Shown here piece by piece: positions 14,562-24,540 of a stretch of DNA of 64,000 nucleotides (positions within the stretch are counted from its first letter, which is position 1; every line of letters begins with the position of its first letter). The notes beneath the pieces are model-generated. The model had not been told where the DNA came from, did not search any database, and worked only from the letters and a program-made list of their open reading frames with translations. The stretch spans positions 1,185,501 to 1,249,500 of the forward strand of contig NC_134383.1 of NCBI RefSeq assembly GCF_035582795.1. The letters are read 5' to 3'. The stretch comes from Mycteria americana (lineage: Eukaryota; Chordata; Aves; Ciconiiformes; Ciconiidae). The position numbers and the translations under genes are program-made.

Positions 14562-16250
14562 CTTCCCCGCTCCTCTCCCAGAGTCAGTAGCGACAGCCCC
14601 GTCAGCGAAGGAAAATTACTGAAACAACAGTGCTCAGGGTTTGCAGGCAAAGAACAATCCATTTGCTCACGCTCCTCTTCACGGGCTGGGATTTGAAAGG
14701 AAACCTGACCTCAGAGTTGAGAAAGCTTCCAGGTCAAGTTTCAGCTCCAAGCTATTCCAGCTCAGCCTTCCAGGCACCGGCACAGCCGAACAGATGGCAG
14801 TTGTTCCAGCACAGGTATTTCCCCGGTCTCGGAGAGCACTCAGAGTTCAGAGGGATCGCATCGCCTCCTCGCAGCGCAGGGAAACGTGCAAGCACACCGA
14901 GCCCGCCACTGTCACAACTCGCACGCCACGCTAGGCTCCGCGGCAGAGGCAACTGCTACATCCACCATCCCACCAGGACAGAGCTTCCTAAAGCCCACAA
15001 ACTGCCCTCAGTCACCGCGCGGCAGTAGAAAACGAGGGTAAACTGCTGTTTAGCAAAGCACGAGTTTTTCAGGCTTAGCATCCTCTTCCACCATCCGTAA
15101 ACAATGCGTGAAATCCAGCCTCGGCCCTGTCAACGTCGAACAGGATTTCCAAACAAAATTTGTGTGCCTTTTGCCGTTCTTCAGAAAAACCAACTATTCC
15201 CAAGCAAGAGACGGTCTCCGCTTCGGTGTTTTGCAAACCTCGGAGTCAGCACCACTCAAAAGAAACCCTTTTGAGTTTCTTTTGACTCAGCCGGGGAGGC
15301 TGAAAACAGGAACACAACTTGTAGCTACAGGAGCGATCTCTACTCGAGAGGATCAGTCTCCTGCATTTGAAGCACCAGAACTTATCGCCCCTGCTTCTAT
15401 CAGCACAGGTCAGCTTTATAACGGGGAAAACAATGGCCAAGCCCCAGGCAAAACAGCAGCGGCTGAAGTGCAGGTTGGGTTGTAGCACCTAGCACTTGAA
15501 GGCACAAGAAGAGACGTCGGTTTATACAAGATGGGCAAATACAACCCAATTCTGAAAAGGACTGTCCGGGAGGTGTGAAGTAACTCATTTTTAAATAGCC
15601 CCTGAAATTAATTTTACTTAGTTATCTGGGCAGAAAGCCAGAGTTTCAACAAACGAAAGTAACTTTGGATTTATACCAACGTTTCAATATAATGTAACTC
15701 TTGAAATTTACAGGAGGACGACGAAAGCGTACGAGCCAAGCCCTTCTTCACGGCCTCCATCGGCAGCGCTTCCAAGGCGCCGCTACGGTAGCCCAGCGCA
15801 GGGCAGGCGCGCAGGCGAGCGGGCGTAGCTAGGGCCCGTCCGCTCCCCGCTGCCTCCCCATCCCCGGTTCTGCTCCCATCGCAATTCTCACCCTACAACG
15901 GTTTCCGGAGAAGACTCCGGTACCGCCGCCAGCAGCCTGCACCGGCACGCGCCGCGAGACAAACCCTCGCAAAGAGCACGGCGTAGCAGACAAAATCGCG
16001 ACTGCTGCAGCGACGTGGTTGTTCCCGACGGCTCTCCTGCCATATGCCGACGGCTAAGGGAGCAGCCGAGGCTGCCGAGCCAGGAACGAAGCCCGGACCC
16101 GGAGACACCTGCGCCCGAGAACGGCTGCCTCGGCGAGCCCCCTTCTCGCGCTAGTCCTTGCGGTTTGCTGCGCGGCCCTGGAAGGCTCCAGCAGAACAAT
16201 TTCTGGCAGCCCTCCTTCAGCCCAGGCGGACGGCGTTGCCCTTCACGTCA

Positions 16251-17069
<819 letters not shown>

Positions 17070-17077
17070 TCATCCGC

Positions 17078-17091
17078 GGGGGGGGGGGGGG
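17078..17091 (+). repeat. G14 homopolymer in the SIK3 5' leader/promoter
   Basis: Fourteen consecutive G bases are followed by GAGGGAGGGCGGGCGG, so at least four G-runs lie close together on the plus strand, which is the template strand for SIK3. It could fold as a G-quadruplex. The length may be unreliable in the assembly. Confidence 0.85.
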
Positions 17092-17480
17092 AGGGAGGGC
17101 GGGCGGCTGCCATGGCAACCCCGGCGGGCGGGCCCAGTGACGCCGGCGCCGCCGTGACGCGCCCGCGCGTCACCGCCCGCCGCCGCTCCGCATTGGCGGC
17201 GGGGCGGGGCGGGGCGGGGCCGGGCCGGGGAGGGCGCCCCCGCGCGGAGGGCGGGAGGCGGCGGCCACGCGACGCCCGCGGGTTGGAGGCGAAAGCGGCG
17301 CGAGGCGGCGAGCGGCCGGCCCCGCCCCGGCGCGGTGGCGTCACGCCCCAGCCCTGACGGCATCCCGGGCCCGCCAGGCGTCACCCGGCAGCGCCCGCCG
17401 GCCACCCCCCCCCGAGGTTTGCGGGGGACGGGGCAGACCCCCAGCGCAGGCCCCGAGGCGTCCACGCCGCCCCGGGCACG

Positions 17481-17510
17481 CCTCGCCTCGCCTCGCCTCG
17501 CCTCGCCTCG
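17481..17510 (+). repeat. (CCTCG)6 pentamer array in the shared promoter
   Basis: Six perfect CCTCG units lie between the Sp1 cluster and the CRE of the SIK3/PAFAH1B2 promoter. It is one of several G/C-rich five-base arrays near promoters in this window. Confidence 0.95.
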
Positions 17511-17551
17511 CCGACGGGAGAATGACGCCGCGGACGTCACGGCCGGGAGAA

Positions 17552-17559
17552 TGACGTCA
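17552..17559. promoter_or_regulatory. CRE palindrome TGACGTCA
   Basis: This is a perfect eight-base cAMP response element (CREB/ATF site), about 85-100 bp upstream of the ETS cores where PAFAH1B2 transcription probably starts. An imperfect copy (GACGTCAC) lies 20 bp to its left. SIK kinases restrain CREB coactivators (CRTCs), so a CRE in the shared promoter could form a feedback loop. That is inference. Confidence 0.6.
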
Positions 17560-17643
17560 TCGCGAGGCCGCCGCGGCCGGGCGCCGCCTAGGGGCTAGCC
17601 CGGCCGGAGCGCCGGGCGGGACTTCCGGCAGCGCGGCCGGAAG

Positions 17644-17790
17644 CGGCGCGGGGGCGAGCGGCGGTTGGCGGGCGGCGGCGGCGGAAGCGGAAGCGGCGGC
17701 GGCGGCGCAGGCGCGGTGGGAGCCCGGGCCGAGGGGAGGGAGGCGCCCGCCCGAGAGCGCCATGGAGTCGCGGGGGGAGCCGCAGCCGCC
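17644..17790 (+). other. PAFAH1B2: PAFAH1B2 exon 1 (leader exon; start approximate)
   Basis: The exon ends at a good donor (CCGCC|GTGAGTGCG, GT at 17791). Its beginning is guessed from the ETS cores at 17622-17643. It is normally 5' UTR, but it contains an ATG at 17762 in strong context (GCCATGG). After splicing to 18928 this ATG is in frame with the known start, and no stop codon lies between them (see findings). Confidence 0.6.
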
Positions 17791-18934
17791 GTGAGTGCGC
17801 GGGGCCGGGGCCGGGGCCGGGGCCGGGGCCGGGGCCGGCCCAGCCCAGCCCAGCCCAGCCCCGCCGGCGCAGCCGCCATCCCGCCCCGCCGCGCTGCCCT
17901 CCTCCGCCGGCCCCGCCGCGCCGGGGGCGGAGCGGGGAGGCCCGGGCCGCGCCCCGCCGCGGAGCTGGCGCCGGGCTCGGGGGTCGTGTCCCCCCCCCCG
18001 CGAGAGGGTTCCTCCGCCCGATGGCCGGGCCCGGGGCGCCGGGAGGTCGGGAGGAGGCAGCCGGTGGCCTCTGACAGCGGGGAGGCACCGCCCGAAGCGG
18101 CGGCGGCGGCGGCGGGGGGGGAGGAGGGGCTCCCCTCGCAGAGCGGGGGCGGCGGCGGGAAGGCGGCCTTGCGAAGCCTGCCCCGCAGCCTCGGTGCTTG
18201 CCGCCGGGGGGCCCGGGTGGGAGGAGGCCCGCCCTTGTCGCCTCTCCTCCCGCTCTGGAGCGCGGCTCCAGGAGGGGAGGGGTTGGGGTTCAGCCCGCCG
18301 CCCCGATCTCATCGCAGCCCCGTTTCTGCAGCCCGGGGCTGCTGCTCGCCGCGGGCACGCCCGGGCTTCGGGAGGAAGGGCTGGGCTTTGCTCTCGCACA
18401 GGGCGGTAGCTGGGAGCGTTAGCCCGCCGTCCCATGCTCTGCCTGGTTTAGATCCTTCGGGATCGATACCGCTGTGATGCTCCGTCCCCTGAAGCCAGAT
18501 AATCCACCTGAACTGCGGAGCTCAGTAGTCGTAAGCTGGATATCTTGATACTAATAGGGGCTAATCCTCAGCCCGGTAGCGTTTGCTGGTCTGATGTTAA
18601 AGCCTCGCACAGCTGAGGTGTGCTTCTGCAGGACACCCTCTGACACGGGCTTGGCTTTGCTTTTGTGTAACGTGGTGCTCGCCGGCCTAAGCGATCAGTC
18701 GGTAGATGGCTTCGGGAGGACTGTCTGCAGAGTCGATCTGGCAGTCGTGCGTGGAATAAAACGTATTCATTTGCCAGCCAGAAGTCAACAGGCGTAGGAA
18801 TAGGCACGAATTGTCCATTGTGAATGTCAGGAAGCGCAGCGGATTCTAGCCAGCCAGCCTTTTTCCCCAGCGCTAGCACGCTGCGATAGCCGCTGAACGT
18901 AGCCGGTCTAAAATGTTCTTTCCTCAGGAACAGA
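17791..18934 (+). other. PAFAH1B2: PAFAH1B2 intron 1 and 7-nt leader of exon 2
   Basis: The first half (to about 18450) is still CpG island with the GGGGCC/CAGCC arrays and several GC-rich open frames on both strands that match nothing. The second half is ordinary sequence. The acceptor is CTTTCCTCAG at 18918-18927. Confidence 0.85.
17801..17860 (+). repeat. (GGGGCC)6 followed by (CAGCC)4 in PAFAH1B2 intron 1
   Basis: Six perfect GGGGCC units occupy 17801-17836, starting 10 bp after the exon 1 donor. After a GGCC spacer there are four CAGCC units at 17841-17860. The hexamer is the same unit as the C9orf72 intron 1 repeat and lies in the same kind of place (the first intron beside a CpG-island promoter), but at a short, normal-range length. 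Confidence 0.95.
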
Positions 18935-21900
18935 ATGGGCCAGGGAGACTCAAATCCAGCCGCAGTTCCGCATGCCGCCGAAGATATTCAGGGAGATGAC
19001 AGGTGGATGTCACAGGTAAGGCTGGGGGGGCGGGGGGGACGTGAGGTGGAATCCTCGTTGCTGGGAGGGCTGTTGGGTGGGCACTGCACGGGCCCCGTCT
19101 GGCCACAGGTCCCATTCCGAGGTGGCAGCAGCTCTGCTGCCCCGAAGCTGGCGGAAAAGGATCCCGACGGCCCGCCAGGCAGAAAAGCAGCGTCGTTGCA
19201 TGACCTGAAAGCTGCCCTGTGAAACCATTTCGGAAAACACTCCGTCTGGGAGTATTAGCTGGGAGAAATTGCCAACCCCTTTGTTAAACAAAGTGCAAAG
19301 CAGCGCTTTCCAGCGTGCGTCTTTGCGAGGGAGTGACAAAGCTGAAAATAGCAGAGGCGAAGTGTCTGGACTGCCCGGCCCTCGCTGCGGCGCTTCCTCC
19401 TAGACAGGGAGAAATAGCCAGAGGATACTCACTGCAGTGACTAACCGTTAATTTTTCTGTTCTGTAATTGTTGAATATAATGGGCGTCTGACGGGCTCAC
19501 GGCTTACGTGTGTGCGGCGCATAGGTGCTGCTCTTACCAGAACCGAGATTGTTGCTGGGCTCTGTGTAGCCGCGAGGAGCGTCCGGCGGTTCATGGGTTA
19601 ACGCAGAGAAGGGTGTTGGAGGGAGTAGCACCCTTCCTTTGGCAGCAGGGGAAACTGGTTGGGCAACTGTCCCTTTCTGTCCTGCAGCAGAGATACAGGT
19701 GGTGAGGAACTACCCCTCGGAGCTTACCTTGCTGCTTTCTTTTAACAGCACAATAGATTTGTCTTGGACTGCAAAGACAAGGAGCCCGACGTGCTCTTCG
19801 TGGGTGACTCCATGGTGCAGTTGCTACAGCAGTATGAGGTATTGTTGAAGAGGGGAGGATGGTGGGGTTCTAGGAATTGGAGCGTTTCTCTCTCTGATCC
19901 AGTAACTGATGGTCACGCGTAATGCTGACAATTTCTTTTGTTCCGGTCTGATTTTACTGCCGCCCCTCCAGGTTTATTCTGCCCTGCTTCCTTAACTTCC
20001 CAGCGCTCATACAAAGTCTTGCCGGTTTATCTCTGTAAGCCATTTGCAGTCTTTCTCTGAATCCGTTACTGACTGCCTCCATTTTGACAACCCCTTGCTA
20101 GTTCCTTGAATCTCAGATTCCAAACTCCCGAGGGCACACCATCAAAATCTCTGTAGGTGTATCTTGTGTGGCCAGAACACGTTTAACCCTCTAGCACTTG
20201 GGGTGCTCTGTGCATTGGCACACTGGCTTTTCTCTAAAACTCTGTTGGGGCAAGGAAGAGTTCTGCTGCTCCACCGCGGTGGCAGCTGAGCAGCTTTGTT
20301 CTGCAAGAGCTGCTTCCGTTTTTTCTAGTTTTGTTACCTGGTGATGAAAAGGATTTCTTCAGGTCATAGATACCTTCTTCAGAAGCCCCGTACTTAGGGA
20401 AGCTGGGGACACAGTGGTCTGCAACAGATCCAGCACTCTCTGTGTCTCTGGCAAGTTGGGCAAATAGCTGCTGGAGAGCGCTTCCCCTTCCTTTGTGCCA
20501 GGACGGAGTGCTTGAACATCAGCAGCTCCATCTCCTCTGGACCTCCGAGTAAGGCCTCGTCCTGTGTTTAAATGCCCTTTATGGAAGTGAGTTTTCGGAG
20601 GAAGTCTCGCAGCTGCTTTCAGTGTCCTTGAAGGCATCGCTGGCCTGTGTGGTATCTCTCTTTCACGGTCAGGATGCTGCTCTGAAATAGCAAATTGATT
20701 TCTGATTGCAGATATGGCGAGAGCTCTTCTCACCACTTCATGCGTTGAATTTTGGGATTGGTGGAGACACCACAGGACATGTTCTATGGAGACTGAAGAA
20801 CGGTGAACTGGAGAACATTAAACCGAAGGTACAAGCAGGAAACCAAACCAGGCAGCCCTGTGCTGACTTAGAAGAGACTTCAGTGCTTGGGCGGTGCAGA
20901 ACTGAGCGAGCTGTTACTCTTAACAGAACTTTTTGTTTGAGCAACCGTTGGCACTGAGTGTGCGTCAGGTATTGGAATGCGTTTGGCTAAACCAGAAGTG
21001 TTTGGGAACAGAGCTGCACATCTCGTACACGGGGTTTATGTTGCCGAATACGCGAATCGGAAGGTGTCATCAGTAAATGGAGGCCACCTTCTAGTCCTAG
21101 CAAAAATGTTGATCAGGCCTATGATTTACTGTACCTAGGTGTAGTTTGGAGTCGCGGTGTGTCTTGTCAGGCCTGACATGCGTTCTCGGCCTCTAGAAAG
21201 GGATGGTGAAGCATTTGATAAAGAGTTAGCAAAGGTGTTCAGGACGCATGGTGAAGATCAGCTTCCCGGTCCGCACCTACAGCTGCGGTCCCGCTGCGGG
21301 CGCCTGTACTGAAAGCGGTGGGCAGTGCTGTCACGCCGTGCATACCCCAGGTGGGGAGGCAGCGTCGCTCGTATTCGAGCCTGCTATTTAACAGTTCACA
21401 AGCTTTTAAAGTAAAAAGCGGAGCTGTACGGTTGTCCCTGCCCCTAAGGAGCTTACGCTGTACTGTATAAGTACGTGTTACCCTCTTTTTGAGCGATGTA
21501 GGCTCCTGCAAGCATGTTGGCCAGGAGGCTCTGAAATGGGGTGGGCTCAGGCGTCTCGGGCTCTCCAGAAAAGCCTCTGTAGTACCAGTTCTTCATCCGT
21601 ACTGAGGGCCAGAACAGAAGCTCCTAAGATGCTCTTCCGAAATCGGCATAACTGACAGCTGAAGACCTCTTGCAGTCTGGGTTTAGCCGTAAGCCTGGCT
21701 CTTCGTGTAGCTCGCTGGTGGCAGATGATGTTTGTACCGGATTTTCAGGGTCAGCAAGCCCATTACAACTTGTCCTGAAAAAGTTGCCAACATTTTTTCT
21801 CCTTGTAGGTCATTGTTGTTTGGGTTGGAACAAATAATCATGAAAACACGGCAGAAGAAGTAGCAGGTGGAATCGAGGCTATCGTGCGCCTGATAAACAC

Positions 21901-22822
21901 CCAGCAGCCACAGGCCAAAGTTATTGTGCTGGTACGTCTCTTGGAGGGCTGTGAAAACAAAGTGCTCTGAGGAAGCCCCGTGTTCTCTGTACCGTGCCTC
22001 TGCGATACCGGGAGTTACTGATCGTTACCGGGGAGGGCAGTCTCTTTATCTGTCTTCTGCTTTGTGCCTGCCTCCCCTCGTTCACTTGGCTTTGCAGAAG
22101 TCGTCCTTTCAGCCCCTCCAGAGACGGGTGTAATCGTTCCCGTTAGCGGTATTGCTGTCCCACTTAGAAATGTTGTTGGAGAAGTCCTGTGAGGGGAAAA
22201 AAGGTGCCCAGATCGGAGCTGGCACTGGAAATCCTAGTGGGCTTCCTTGTCTGGGCAGGTTAGCCGGTGCCTCTCCTGCGCTCAGTACGCTGCTGAAAGC
22301 TTATACAAAGAGCACAACTGATATGTTGGGGCAGGGGGAGAAAGCAGGTGCTGTGCCAATTGTGCTTGTAGCTCATCTGGCTCCTTCAGTTGCGTTTCAG
22401 ATTAGGTCTGAATGGACAAAGTCTGATTCCTCTTGTCACAGACATCTTAAGTCTGGAAAGGCAGCCCGAATTGGAAGGGAAAGCAGGCAGTGCTATGCCA
22501 TCAAAGTCGTCTGAAGCTCTTTTTTGCCTCCTTCTTGTGCCAGGGCCTGCTACCTCGTGGAGAGAAGCCAAACCCGCTGCGGCAGAAGAATGCCAAGGTG
22601 AATCATCTGCTAAAAGCCTCGCTCCCCAAACTGCCCAACGTCCAGCTTCTGGATGTGGACGTCGGCTTCGTGCACTCAGATGGCACCATCTCGTACCACG
22701 ACATGTTCGATTTCCTGCACCTGACGGGAGGGGGCTACGCAAAGATCTGCAAACCCCTCCATGAACTGATCATGCAGCTGCTGGAGGAGACCCCCGAGGA
22801 GAAACGAGCTGCCCTGGCCTGA
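18935..22822 (+). CDS. PAFAH1B2: Platelet-activating factor acetylhydrolase IB subunit alpha2
   Basis: This is the catalytic subunit of the cytosolic type I PAF acetylhydrolase, which removes the sn-2 acetyl group of PAF and works as a homo- or heterodimer bound to LIS1 (PAFAH1B1). There are five coding exons: 18935-19015, 19749-19838, 20712-20828, 21809-21931 and 22544-22822. All junctions are GT/AG in phase 0, giving 229 aa, the usual length. SGNH-hydrolase residues are visible: the nucleophile in GDSM (Ser48), the oxyanion Gly in FGIGGD (Gly74), Asn in GTNNHE, and the Asp193/His196 pair in FDFLHLT. The start MGQGDSNPAA matches the conserved N-terminus, with a leader of seven bases from the acceptor at 18927. 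The paralogue PAFAH1B3 differs clearly (GDGTQH in place of GDTT-H). Residue 79 is Gly where I remember Arg in mammals. Confidence 0.98.
19016..22543 (+). other. PAFAH1B2: PAFAH1B2 introns 2-5 (gaps between coding exons)
   Basis: The intronic stretches 19016-19748, 19839-20711, 20829-21808 and 21932-22543 hold no further exon, RNA gene or clear repeat that I can see. Each begins with GT and ends with AG at the exon borders given in the CDS entry. Confidence 0.8.
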
Positions 22823-23294
22823 GTAGCTGATGTCAGCGTTAACAGCATCATCCAGCCCATCAGATCAGTTCTGTCACTGGCACCACAGAATCCTTCTTTC
22901 TTAAAGCACTTTCCATTGTAGAATGTTACCGGATGTTCGTACCTAGTGTTTTGAGGGGGAAGGCTAATGTCTAACTGGTCTTGTACATATAAGGGCCGGC
23001 TTGGTTGGTTTTATTGCAGGAGGAAATTAGCTGAAGAAGAGTTTTACTTTTAAACCATTCCTCATTTAAACCGAGAACAGGGCTGTCACTCTGTGCCCCT
23101 CTCATGTCTTGTTGCTCTGTGGTTGTCCTAGAACCCTTGTAGCCTGTCTCTGACAGCCCGCGCACAGCTCCTGGCTCACCGTTCCTGGCTGTAGGGATTG
23201 TGCTCTGTGTATTAGCCTGTGAACAAGAATCACATTCCACTTGCAAAAGCCAGAACAGATGCATTTTTCCAAACTCAGTCCCACCTTTTAAAGT

Positions 23295-23335
23295 TTTTTT
23301 GGTTTTTTCTTTTTTTTTCGGGGGGGGGGGGGGGG
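23295..23335 (+). repeat. T-rich stretch ending in G16
   Basis: Short T runs (T7, T6, T9) lead into one C and then sixteen G (23320-23335), inside the predicted PAFAH1B2 3' UTR. In RNA this would be a U-rich tract followed by a long G tract. Homopolymer length is prone to sequencing error. Confidence 0.85.
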
Positions 23336-23727
23336 AGGTTTAAGTGACACGTGTTGCTTTCTCACTCCTTTCTGAAGCAGCATGAAACTGGAATTCAGAA
23401 AACGTAAAGAAACAAATGGTTAACCGAGCTCGTGTAACACTCCCAGGTGCTTGTTCTTGTGCTTGTTTCACAGTGCCTGCTAGCCAGGGCACCTTTCCTC
23501 CCACATAGCTTCCCCTGGGAGCACTCTCATTCCGTGCTGCTGGCTGTCCTGTTCTCTGCTCCTGCCTGTGTGTGGTGTCGCTGGCTTTTAACAGTTGCTC
23601 AGTTTAGGATTTTAATTACCCAGTAAACGCCGCACAAGGCAGTCGCTTCCTCGCTACTCTAGAACTGACATTTCATTCCTCCGAGATGCCTGTGCCACGG
23701 GGCTCTCTGCAGTGCTGTTCGGTGTTC

Positions 23728-23744
23728 TTTTTTTTTTTTTTTTT
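23728..23744 (+). repeat. T17 homopolymer
   Basis: Seventeen T bases lie in the predicted 3' UTR of PAFAH1B2, about 400 bp after the G16 tract. If reversed it could be the A-tail of an old retroinsertion on the minus strand, but nothing recognisable lies beside it. Confidence 0.8.
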
Positions 23745-24184
23745 AAGTATGACTGTTACATCCTTTTTTTTTCTAAAGGAAACCTATATGAATAGCCCCC
23801 ATCTGCAAGGCCTAAATCAGTGTGAAGCTTTACAGATTCCAAGGTGTATATTTCTTTATCGCTTCTCTTTTACTTGTATAAACATTTTATTTGAGCAGCT
23901 ACAGCCTCCTACAGTAAAAAGTGAAGTCAAGGTGTAGCTTTTCCTGCCCTGGACGCTGCTCCTCGCCTCTAGCCAAGGGAGCCGGAGGGGCAGGTGCCCT
24001 GCTACAGGGGCTGCGACTAGGTGGGATTTTGGTTTGTTTTTCTTGTTACGAGGGCTGGTTGTAGTCTACTAATGATGGTATGGGAACAGCCTTTCATTTA
24101 AAAGTGAAAGGTTCTCTTTTTCAGAAAGAAACTGGTTTGGACCCAAAAGGCAGAGCCCTAGATGAATAGATAACTATCCTTGCA

Positions 24185-24190
24185 AATAAA
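24185..24190 (+). terminator. PAFAH1B2: Proximal polyadenylation signal AATAAA of PAFAH1B2
   Basis: This is a canonical hexamer about 1.36 kb after the stop codon, followed within 25-50 bp by T-rich sequence. Confidence 0.55.
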
Positions 24191-24514
24191 ACCATTTTAA
24201 AGAAAGTCTGTTCCTCCTTGGCTTACCTGCCAGAGTTGGAGCTCGGCGGTGCTGCGCAGACCTCGCCGTGGTTGGCGCGACGGTAGCTGGCCGAGAGCCG
24301 CCAGCGCAGCTCTCTGCGCTTCTTCCCGCGTAAGCGGGATCTGGGGCCACGCGTGCTCGTCTCGGCAGGTAAATCGCAGAGGAACGGATAGCTTTTTAGC
24401 GGGCACTTCATACCGTGTTGCGAATGAGGGGTGTTTAGGTGTCCAGGTTGCTTGCTGTGCCCTGCTGCGATGAAGTACATAGGTACTGTATATAGTCTGT
24501 CTGCCCTTTTTTAT

Positions 24515-24520
24515 AATAAA
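24515..24520 (+). terminator. PAFAH1B2: Main candidate polyadenylation signal AATAAA of PAFAH1B2
   Basis: The canonical hexamer is followed by a GT-rich element (GGGTGCTGGTGTTT), the classical downstream element. This makes it the best-looking poly(A) site after PAFAH1B2. Confidence 0.65.
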
Positions 24521-24540
24521 GGGTGCTGGTGTTTAATGCA

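Larger units (their letters stand above)
22823..24540 (+). other. PAFAH1B2: PAFAH1B2 3' UTR (minimum extent)
   Basis: The non-coding tail follows the TGA at 22820-22822. AATAAA signals occur at 24185-24190 and 24515-24520, and a third, more distant one at 26736-26741 could extend the transcript, since mammalian PAFAH1B2 is known for long 3' UTRs. The tail contains the T/G and T homopolymers listed separately. Its end is inferred only from the signals. Confidence 0.65.
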
